From the NCBI RefSeq assembly GCF_026151205.1, contig NC_087075.1, forward strand, positions 3,014,359 through 3,074,358: a DNA stretch of 60,000 bases. The letters run 5' to 3'. The position numbers and the translations under genes are program-made. Each line of letters opens with the position of its first letter. Within the stretch, counting starts at the first letter, position 1. Under the pieces are notes generated by a model. That model was not told the origin of the DNA. It was given only the letters and a program-made list of their open reading frames with translations, and did not search any database. Positions 13,102 to 23,200 of this stretch are shown here, piece after piece. The stretch is from Bolinopsis microptera (taxonomy: Eukaryota; Ctenophora; Tentaculata; Lobata; Bolinopsidae).

Positions 13102-14817
13102 ATGTCTAATTCGGTATCTGACTCCATATACCTGGAAGAAACCAATGAAGAAGAAATTATAGAGGTGATCAGAGATTTTCAAAATGGTAAGGTGAGTGAC
13201 ATACCTATAGTTGTTGTAAAAAAACCGGCAAAGCTCATTGCTGGTACCTTGGCTAGGCTTTACAACACATGTATACAAAGTGGTACATTCCCAAGTATTT
13301 TTAAAACTGGTAAAGTTATTCCTATTTACAAGAAAGACAATAAGGAATGCATTGAAAATTATCGGCCTGTATCAATATTACCTTTATTTGGAAAGATCTT
13401 CGAGAAGGTCATTTATAAACGCCTCTATAATTTCTTCACATCTAAAGGTGTACTAACAGACTCACAGTTTGGATTTAGAAAAGGCCATTCTACCACCCAT
13501 GCTCTACACAAATCTATAGACTCCGTTACTAAGTCTCTGGCAAGCAATAAACATGTCCTAGGGATATTCATTGACTTGAGCAAAGCCTTCGACACCCTTG
13601 ATCACGATATTCTTTTATGCAAATTAAATTCCTACGGTATTAGGGGCACAGCACTTACCTTACTAAAAAGCTATTTGACAAACAGAAAGCAGTATGTTAT
13701 GTATAACGATGTACCATCAGAAACAATGAACGTGAAATTTGGAGTACCACAAGGGTCAATTCTAGGGCCGTTACTCTTCCTATTGTATATGAACGATATA
13801 GTAAACTGCTTTTCAGACAGTGAGGTGAAATTTGTACTTTATGCTGATGACACTAATATCTTCATATCAGGACCATCTAGAGAAGCAACATACAAAAAAG
13901 CCAACTTAGTACTTAAACATGTCTCGATTTACATGAAATGTAATCTACTTCATATCAACATGTCCAAATGCTGCTACATACATTTTAAACCTGCCTCTGA
14001 ATATGATGACACCTGTGCACGGACTAGACCATTTGCTATCCTGCTAGATGAATCTAGATCAATATTCATCAATGGTAAGGTTATTACTAAAGTCAAGGAT
14101 ACCAAATTCTTAGGTGTTGTTATAGATAGTAAGCTAAACTGGATTGCCCACATGCACTACATCCGTAAAAAACTGCGATATATGACTGGTGCAATCTGCA
14201 GAATTCGGCACTCGATACCTTCTGAACTATATTTGAAAATATATAATGCTCTTTTTGAATCACATCTCAGTTATGGTATAAGTGTTTGGGGTGTTGTCCT
14301 CAAAGAACGGTCCAATGATAGTCTTTTCATCACACAGAAGCACTGTATAAGGATCCTTTTTGGCGACCTTGACTCATATTTAGATAAACAATCAACATGT
14401 GCACGTACTAGACCATACGGTATGCAAAAACTAGACCGTAAACACTTTGAAAAGGAGCATACAAAACCCATTTTTAATAGATTAAAAATTCTTACGGCTC
14501 AAAACTTGGACAAATATCACTGTATTTTAGAATTCTCTAAGATTATCAAGTACCACTGCCCATACTCCCTTTATGAGGCTATCAACATTTCAAACCGTGC
14601 AACGAGTCTAATGGTTATTCTCCTAAATAAATCAAATACCTTTTTGTTTAATGCAGCCAAGCTTTGGAACGCTGTTCATAAAAAAATTTTAACTTCAAGC
14701 AATTGCTTAGAAACGTCCATTAGCTTGATAAAACTGAGAACCAAAGCACTATTAATACAAGCACAGGCAGCTGACTTAAAAGATACTTGGACTCCAAACA
14801 ATTTTAAATTGCAGTAA
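13102..14817 (+). mobile_element. Non-LTR reverse transcriptase ORF (CR1/jockey-like), endonuclease missing
   Basis: A 571-codon uninterrupted frame encodes a reverse transcriptase. It has ENYRPVSILPLFGKIFEK, SQFGFRKGHSTTHAL, IFIDLSKAFDTLDHD, KFGVPQGSILGPLLFLLYMN and the catalytic YADD box (VLYADDTNIF), then KDTKFLGVVID and a C-terminal LFNAAKLWNAV segment. The frame stays open upstream to about 13025 without a clear start, and no endonuclease is present, so the copy is 5'-truncated. Two short Cys/Arg-rich segments, CARTRPFA and CARTRPYG, interrupt otherwise familiar regions and are almost identical in DNA. The sequence after the stop to about 15.1 kb is AT-rich 3' untranslated sequence. Confidence 0.85.
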
Positions 14818-15102
14818 TCAAATCTAATTGCAGCGGCGCACACTTACTATTACTATCATGATTGTACTATAGACAGAAAATCTTTCAAATCGATTTTGGG
14901 CGCTTTTTAACCATTTGTTGTAATGTTTTTAGATAAGTTAAATATCTAAATTTATAAAAATTTTTATCGGAATGAATTAATTGATATTTAATAATTTATT
15001 CGGTAGGTTTATCTGGTATTGATATTGATTATATTGATATTGTTATTATTGAACGAAGCTAACTCTAGACATAGTTAATACTACTTCTTTTAAGAAAGGG
15101 AC

Positions 15103-15230
15103 TTGGAGTATAAACGACCAAGTTTGCATAAATTTCCATCCAACCAAGAACTCAGGAGGCAAAGGTGGGTGCGTAAACTTTTGGTCTGCACTCTCCGATC
15201 CTGTATCACCCTGGATTCTTCTCGACGTAT
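15103..15230 (+). pseudogene. THAP-type zinc finger fragment
   Basis: The frame reads KRPSLHKFPSNQELRRQRWV, matching the middle of a THAP DNA-binding finger (h.FP.d..lr..W). The N-terminal C2 pair and the C-terminal CxxH part are not seen. THAP fingers occur in P-element-type and Kolobok transposases as well as host genes. It lies 290 bases inside the right inverted end at 15520, so a transposase remnant is the likelier reading. Confidence 0.4.
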
Positions 15231-15404
15231 CTTTGTAAAAGTTATATACCTTCTAGTCAATCTCTTGCTACTCCAAGTCCCCTAAGATATCTGATCTAAA
15301 GTTCGTGCTAGTTATATATATATGAAATATATTTTTGTCTGCTTTAATTGATACTAAATAAAATTGTTGTTTTCTTGAAATTGTTGTTTTCTTATGTTCA
15401 TTAA

Positions 15405-15472
15405 CATAATAATTCCGAATAAAGATTTGGCGGAATGACAGGCTGAGCGCGGCCCAGTAAGTTTGTCCCATT
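15405..15472. mobile_element. Partial copy of the TTAC...GTAA mini-element
   Basis: Contains GGCGGAATGACAGGCTGAGC and then GCGGCCCAGTAA, the right half of the short element described at 15934. The TTACCTGAGGACCCCAGG half is missing. Confidence 0.6.
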
Positions 15473-15614
15473 TTCTCAAAATGACATCGATGTGACTTAC
15501 TGCCTTTTCTCAGGGAACGGAAGAATACAGAGGTAACGGAAATTTTCCACTGCTACCAATATTATATAATATGAAATATCAAAAATCAAATATATACACA
15601 TCTACTCCATCTAA

Positions 15615-15865
15615 TCATAGGGGCAGGGATGAGGTTATAAGAAACTTCTGAAAGTGGTTTCTCGTATTTGCTGTCCATTTTTTGATTTTTCCCTCTGTAC
15701 CCTCGTTACGTAGAGCAATGAGTGTGGTTCTTAACATTGCAAATCTTATTCTTGTCCTCACATGTCTTACCACATCGCAATACCTCTCTTTCCTTTTCCT
15801 GGCGATGAGGTCTGCTACTCTATTTACAAATCGCTTACATTCTTTGGGCATGCCTCCAAAAGTTA
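15615..15865 (-). pseudogene. C-terminal fragment of a repeated invertebrate reverse-transcriptase-type protein
   Basis: The frame reads LTFGGMPKECKRFVNRVADL and then VRHVRTRIRFAMLRTTLIAL. This resembles a C-terminal block that I recall from a multicopy reverse-transcriptase-type protein family in cnidarian genomes (GG..pE...f..rla..ia.K....Y......iRtr..FallRs.l...R). It is a short relic outside any intact gene. The family match is from memory of pattern only. Confidence 0.4.
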
Positions 15866-15933
15866 AATAAATTGATCTTTATATTATATAACATTTGTAG
15901 CGCAACGCGATTGGTGATGCACTACTGGGCGTC

Positions 15934-16017
15934 TTACCTGAGGACCCCAGGCTATTATGTTCATTAACATAAATAATAAAGATTTGGCGGAATGACAGGC
16001 TGAGCGCGGCCCAGTAA
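15934..16017. mobile_element. 84-bp mini-element, TTAC...GTAA, 9-bp TSD
   Basis: Starts TTACCTGAGGACCCCAGG and ends GCGCGGCCCAGTAA. The 9-base word CTGGGCGTC lies on each side (15925-15933 and 16018-16026). The left end holds the palindrome CCTGAGGACCCCAGG with one mismatch. Related copies are at 43109-43200 and 45468-45541. Sequence from 16027 to 16579 shows no gene. Confidence 0.8.
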
Positions 16018-16579
16018 CTGGGCGTCGCACATCAAATAACAGGGGATACTCGTAAAATATTTTGTATTTATCCCAAGACTGTCCATGATTCCAACTGGGC
16101 ACGTGTTATATCATAATAAACCTACAATGTTTCTTGCAACCAAAATACAAATTCTAAACACAAAACAACCAGATTTTATTCAAAGTAAGCAGTTAATAAC
16201 AATTTATCCTTAATCAACAATAAAACTAATAATATATAAATATTCGGTGATACAATAAGGATTAGTCATAAAATAAATAAAAATTTAGATCCATGAAATG
16301 CTATTCTAACTTAATGTTTAGTATTTGATATGTAAACTGATCACTGTTTCATGTGTGACTAATTTGCAATTTATAATTATGGTCAATATCTGGATCATCA
16401 TCACTTTACTTTCAGATTCTTGCTCATATAATGTTTCCCTCATTTTCAAATTTGTTGCTACATGCTATGAAAGTCAAAGTTTTTATACTTTTGGTATAGC
16501 TGTTTTATTATATAATTTATTATATATTTATATCTGGTTCTTTTGTCTTTGGGCTGAGAATTTGTATTTATTGACACGT

Positions 16580-17956
16580 TTGACCATTGTTAATGATCTG
16601 GCCCGGCGCGCGCTACTTCGTAGCACTTGCCGTCGGGCCAACATTTCGAGAAGAAAGCGGCGCGCGCTACTTCGAAGAAATTTAGACGAGTAACATCCGT
16701 CAATTCTGCCGTTTTCTCAGAAAAGGCAGTAAGTCCATATTTGCCATCTCGAGATATTGCGACTTTTTCGTTTATGGTTTTTTCTCCGCTTACTTTTTGC
16801 GTAAGATCGAAAGTAAACACGTTGAGTTATCAATAATTAGTTAAATTTTAATTTGTCAAAAAAATTAAAGCTTTGAGCCGTCCATAAGCTTAGATATAAC
16901 CATTTTTATGCCAAATAATCGAACCTATTTTTCATACTGGATGGACTTACTGCCTTTTCTGAGAAAACGTGGACTTACTTCCTTTTCTGAGAAAAATCTC
17001 TGTTCAATATTTTTCTGAGAAGGAAGTAAGTCCAAGCTTTTTACTAAATTTTTGAGGTTGGGATCTATGTATTTTGGATTATATTGTAAAATATAAACAA
17101 TTAGGTAAATCTAAATTGCTCCATATCATATAATAAATGTTTTTGAATAATAGTATGCCCTTATTTAGGCAAACTCGCCAATTTTGAACGATTTCAGTGC
17201 ATTAAATGATATCTTATCGATATTTTGATGAAAATGAACTTGATCTAAAAGATATACCTAAACTAAACATTCTCTGCGATTATAACAGCTCAATAACTGC
17301 TCCAATGTTTATGTTTTGCGACTAAAATACATCCGACGTTTTTGAAAATCGGCCACCAAATTTTTTTTGAGGCCTAAATGAAAATTTTGATCACTTACGT
17401 AAGGTTGAAATGTAATCATACATCGATTCTGAAAATTTCAAGCGAAAATATCAATCGGCAGTAAAGTTATGTTCTTTTTGGGAAATCGCTTTCTAAAATT
17501 CCGTTTTTAGCATGCTTTTATAGGAAGTAAGTCCAGCTACTTCTTCCTATCACAAATAATTTATCTCAGAAAAGGCAGTAAGTCCACGGAATAACTTCCT
17601 TATCTCAGAAAATTTTCAAGATTTTCTCAGAAAAGGCAGTAAGTCCGGACTTACGTCCTTCTCTCAGAAAATAATTGGCCAAAACCGAACATAATGTTTC
17701 TCAACAGGGACTTACTTCCTTAGGAATTGCATGCAACAATGTTTCTATACATTAATATGTAGCTCATGTTGTAGAGAATTTTCTACTGAAAATTTTGATA
17801 CCAATATTGTCATATTTCGAAAATTTGGACTTACTGCCTTTTCTGAGAAAACGGCAGAATTGACACGTTCAAAGTTGGGTATTTTGGTTGACGGATGTTA
17901 CTCGTCTAAATTTCTTCGAAGTAGCGCGCGCCGGGCCAGATCATCGACAATGGTCA
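16580..17956. mobile_element. 1.38-kb TIR element with internal GGACTTACTGCC motif copies
   Basis: The ends TTGACCATTGT..GATGATCTGG-type and the GC-rich block GGCCCGGCGCGCGCTACTTC are inverted at the right end (GCGCGCGCCGGGCCAGATCA). The inverted ends run inward for 110-160 bases through TAACATCCGTCAATTCTGCC, with one insertion in each arm. The interior has about ten copies, in both orientations, of GGACTTACTKCCTTTTCTGAG. No transposase frame is visible, so it is probably non-autonomous. Confidence 0.7.
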
Positions 17957-18902
17957 AGTATTTTGGTTCACCTAACCATATTATAGGTTTATATAAGTAG
18001 GTATTAGTAGTATTCTATATTATATATAGTAGATTTTATAGTAGCTATAGTAGATTTCTTTCAGGGGAGACAGAGGTGCGAGAAAGAACTTTTTCAATAT
18101 TATAGATAGTCTAGATTTGAACTTGGAGCCACAAGGCCAAGGGTGATTTTCATTTTATAATGATGTGATTTTCTTTTATGTTATTTTATATAGGGTCATT
18201 GTGATATTGTGTGTAAATTATTTGAAAAAACACAGCCGCACATGATGGTTTATTAAAATTAAGCCATACTAGCCATTATTTCAGGATTTCCTCGGGTAAA
18301 AATCTAAAAAATTAGTCAAATGTGTCCTTTCTTGGAATAATTTTCTGCAGTTGCATTAAATCAACTCAAAAATAATCGTATCGCGTTTAACTAAACAGGT
18401 GATATAATACTCGTAAGATATTTGTTTCAAATTCAACGAGTCCAACTCGGCCCGCGTCTTGGTAGGTTATAACTATATATATAAACCTACAAGATCGCGT
18501 TTGCCTAAATAAAAAATGTTTCCTAATTTCCGAGGGCGCGGCGAGAAGTACCCATTTGATATTATATTTGTATTCTTTATCGAATTTTGAATATTGTCAC
18601 TTCTTGTATGTTTTAGGTTTATAACATACCATGCCAAGAGGCGCGCTAAGTTGGACTTGTCGACGGTCTTGGAACATATTATTTGTCATACGTTGTATGA
18701 CCCGCCGCGCACGAGTGCGCGGCTCCCCCTTTATCGTTGAAACTCTACTATAGCTATATAGTGAAACGACCGTGGGGGTCACGATGTGATACAACATACT
18801 ATATATTGATTAATATTTTATATATTTTCGAGCAAATATTTTAAGAGTATCACTCGTTGTGCGTTGACATACGTTGCATAGCCATAACACTTTTCGCACG
18901 AA

Positions 18903-18960
18903 GGCGACTCATATTTAGATAAACAAGCAACCTGCAACATGTGCACGTACTAGACCACTG
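18903..18960 (+). pseudogene. Small LINE reverse transcriptase fragment
   Basis: GACTCATATTTAGATAAACA followed by ACATGTGCACGTACTAGACC repeats bases 14370-14410 of the intact reverse transcriptase ORF, with a short insertion between. It is a fragment of another copy of that LINE. Nothing else recognisable was found from 17960 to 20248, which is AT-rich with scattered GC islands. Confidence 0.7.
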
Positions 18961-20248
18961 GGCCTATGGTTCGCTTCTTTCACGTATGCATGATCCCGAA
19001 ATAAAAAGACCGCGGTGCATAGGGAGGGCACGCCTGTGCCTGGTAAGCTAGCAGTAAGATAACTAGTCGACTTACCTATTCGCGCACCTGCATTTGCAAC
19101 CTGTGCGCGGCAGGCAGCGTTGAGACCCACAGCGTGGGTTTTGGGGCAACAAGCGCCATAACACGAACAAAAAGAAACGAATTATTTTAACTACAATTGA
19201 CAATATCAAAGAAAGATGTTGTACATCCAGCACCATACTGAAGTAATCAAGTAACTGTAATAATACAAAATGATGACTAAGTCATGGGGGTTTAATCATA
19301 AATGAACCCTCATCGGCTAAATAAACCCACATCGGCTCAGCGTGTACAGAAACTATAGTCACTTTTCCCGTTTTAGCTTCATGCTATTTTATAAGTTATC
19401 TTCTCATACTTGATGAGTAGTGAAATTTAGTGTCTAAGCATTAAGAACAAAGAACAAAGAACAAAGAAGCAGTTTAAAATATCTTCGACTGCTGGAATAA
19501 ACAACTATCCAATCATATGACAAGGTTGAAGGTATAATTCGTGATATATCGTCAGAAGATTTTATAAATTGGTACTTTTTATGTATTGTAATTTAATAGC
19601 TGAAGTATATGAGCAAACGGTAGGACTAAAAGTTAAACATTTAATATCCCTAACAATCTAAATAAATCCGCTTAAATCTGATTTGCCATTATCAAAGTAA
19701 CAGTTCACACTCACAGTTCATTTAAGCAATATTAATAATAATTTAAGAGTTAAAAATATCAATACTTTGTAATATAATAAAATGATATTTCCTAGAGCCG
19801 GATCAGTATTTTACTTTTCAAGAAGCTTGCAGTTATTTACGGCCAACATAAACATGGAACAATGATTTCTGGGCCCATAAGATTAATATAGGCCTTTCTC
19901 TTTCCAAAATGTTCTTAAATGCCTAAGCACGACTAGTTAATCATTTTGGCAAAGTCAATAAAGACAGGATAAAATACTGAGTTAAATTGGTAACTCCAGT
20001 TATAAAATAGAGCCAACATATAATGCCACCGTAAAACTGTTAAAAATAAGTTTAGAAAACACTAAATAAGTCTCTCATGTATGAGAATAAATCGTCCAGG
20101 AAGGTTTGTTATCTACCCCAACTCAGTTTGAAGTGTTCCGTATATATAATCAAAGTTAAACTTCGTCGAAGGTTCATGAACACTGGAATTGGTGACATCA
20201 GGTGTTATTATGATGACGTCACGTGACATTTTGATGACGTCACAACTC

Positions 20249-23200
20249 TTATAACCAAGGATACCATGCTGGGTCCAGTCTGCACAGATTCTCGGGGGTT
20301 GTTGTCAAACTTATAATGGAGGGTAACTTGCTTTCTGCTTTGTCAAAGTTCGCTGCCGTCTGTAGGCGTGACATTATCTGGTTTACTGCCGACTGGGGAC
20401 GAGAGGGTCAATCTCAAACACAAGGAAAGTTTTATTTGATTTTTAAGTTATTTTTGCTGATCACAGTTAAACAATTTAGTTTTATTTTGAATTCAAAGGA
20501 TATTACACTCCAATCCGTTTAATTTTACCTGAATATCTTCAATCATACTGATGACTCGCGGTTCTGTCATATCTTTGATACTAGCTTGTACTTCGTCTTT
20601 CAATATGGCGGCCAGTATCGCCTCCGTGCCTGAAAAGTACGAGCACTTACAAAACGTAACATTTCTATTCAAATACACAAATAATCCTTATGTTTGAAGG
20701 AAGAAATTGTCATAGCTCAAAAGTCAAAGGTTAACATTTCAATTTCACGAGAAAAAAGACTTATTACTACTACTATTATTATTATTCCGTTATTACTCCG
20801 TTACTATTATTATGATCAGGAGATTAGGACAATTATTCTGAAAACTGGTAGACAAGACTACTAACCTAGTTTAGGGTCGATAAGACACCTTGCGGCAGCT
20901 ATCATGGAGAATACCATCGGACCCGAGAGAGATATTGGACCCATCAGTGTAATCATGTTCGGTGTCAGACGGAACGGAATATGCTGCTCGTGTACAAACT
21001 CTCCTGAGGTAATGAAGTCACGTGAGCTGAGGGAGTGCGACATTACTTGAAAGACATTTTATCTGTTCAGAATACCCCTTCTATTGTTGCAGTCTCCTTC
21101 ACTTACCGGTTTCCTTGCTGATAGGGATATGATAATGTACAGTGGACAAGGTGCCAGTCTCACTCACTTACCAGTTTCCTTGCTGATGGGGATATGATAA
21201 TGTACAGTGGACAAGGTGCCAGTCTCACTCACTTACCGGTTTCCTTGCTGATAGGGATATGATAATGTACAGTGGACAAGGTGCCAGTCTCACTCACTTA
21301 CCAGTTTCCTTGCTGATGGGGATATGATAATGTACAGTGGACAAGGTGCCAGTCTCACTCACTTACCGGTTTCCTTGCTGATAGGGATATGATAATGTAC
21401 AGTGGACAAGGTGCCAGTCTCACTCACTTACCAGTTTCCTTGCTGATGGGGATATGATAATGTACAGTGGACAAGGTGCCAGTCTCACTCACTTACCAGT
21501 TTCCTTGCTGATAGGGATATGATAATGTACAGTGGACCAGGTGCCAGTCTCACTCACTTACCGGTTTCCTTGCTGATGGGGATATGATAATGTACAGTGG
21601 ACAAGGTGCCAGTCTCCTGTGTTATGTAGATGTGTTCAGGTTTGAGACTGCTGAGGAATAGAGCGAACTGGACCAGACAGTCGAGGGCTGTTTGTCGGGT
21701 TATCTGGTGCCGGAAACTCCAGAACATTACCGGGTCTGGGTACGTCTTCTTAGCCCAATCTGGGAGATGTCAACTAATTAGTTAATTAGGTCAACTAATT
21801 GGTTAATTAGGTATACTAATTAGTAAATTAGATCAACTTATTAGTTAATTAGATCAACTAATTAGTTAATTAGGGCAACTAATTGGTTAATTTATTAATA
21901 GGTTAATTGTGTAATGAGCGAATAAGTTTGATGATTCTATTTAGGTCCAATCTCCAGTGAGAGGATAAGATTTGGTGAGAGGATAAGTGCCATGATATCA
22001 TGTGAGAGTGTGTGACGTCACGTGAGAGTGTGTGACGTCACGTGAGAGTGTGTGACGTCACGTGAGAGTTTGTGACGTCACGTGAGATTAGCTTACCTAG
22101 GAGTACAGTGGGAGGAAGAATGTTTGTCTGTATAAAGTGGTATATTTTGTTCAGAGCAATACGGTTTAGCACTGATCCCTCGTTCTGCATTCGACCTGAA
22201 ATAATTAACCAACTAGTTAATTAGCTAATTGGGTTACTAGACAATGAGTTTGTTGGTTCTGCATCCAATCTTGCGGAGGACAGCACGTTACGCAGATTTG
22301 CAAAGTTACCTAACAGTTTACAATACGAGCAATCAATAATATCTTTCCAATTAACCAGTTATCTCTCGATTAACCAATTAGACCCTAAATTACCGAGCTG
22401 TTCGTAATAGTAAGCAATAGGGGCGTCTACCTCCATTTCTGGGGACCTGTTCTTGCAATACCACCTGCATTATATGATTGGTGTTTTAAATAAATAATAA
22501 ACATTAAACAGTCATAAAATATACACTGATTGATCATTTAAATTTTAAGTTTTATTTATAATTCAGAGCATATATTACTTCTTTACTTGTAGTGATATAT
22601 ATTAACCTGTATATTTCCAGAACCGATATGTTGCTGGTGTTGTCCTCTATAAGCCTGGACCCGGGCGCTGAAGCTACTACTTTAGGCACACTCCTGAGAT
22701 TAATCAGTTAATTAATTAATTAATCAATTATTTAGAATTTCGATCAATTTATACTGGAGGTATAAATTGATCGAAATCAACCCTTAGTTTTATACTCACC
22801 ATTGTAAATTCCTGCGACAGGACTCTTTTCTCTGGAGTAGGGACTTGTTGAACATTCTTAACAGTTGTAAGAACCTGAAATATAAAGACAAGTTGTAAGA
22901 AACTGAAATATAAAGACAAGTTGTAAGAACCTGAAATATAAAGACAAGTTGTAAGAACCTGAAATATAAAGATAAATCAATTGGTTGTACTCAGTTTGGA
23001 ACTGAGATTTATAAGTAAACTTGTAACAAGACAATACAATATTCATATAAAAGCTGCACAACCATTAAGTCTAAGTTCTAAGTGATAAGGAGTAAAGTAA
23101 TTTTACAAATTTCTAACCTCTCTTCAGATCTGGCCAGTTTGACGTGAGATGAGGTGTTAACCATCAGATAAGGGTATACTTTACCGTTACTCCCACTGTT

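Larger units (their letters stand above)
10883..15520. mobile_element. Composite mobile region bounded by inverted CCGTTCCCTGAG ends
   Basis: The block CCGTTCCCTGAGAGAAGGC with AGTAAGTC opens at 10883 and its complement closes at 15520. Copies of the same block occur internally near 11025, 12540 and 12605. Between the ends are a LINE tail on the minus strand, a LINE reverse transcriptase on the plus strand and a THAP-like fragment. No convincing target duplication was seen. It could be one DNA transposon invaded by LINEs, or several elements sharing the same termini. AT-rich sequence at 10.9-11.6 kb holds nothing else I recognise. Confidence 0.5.
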
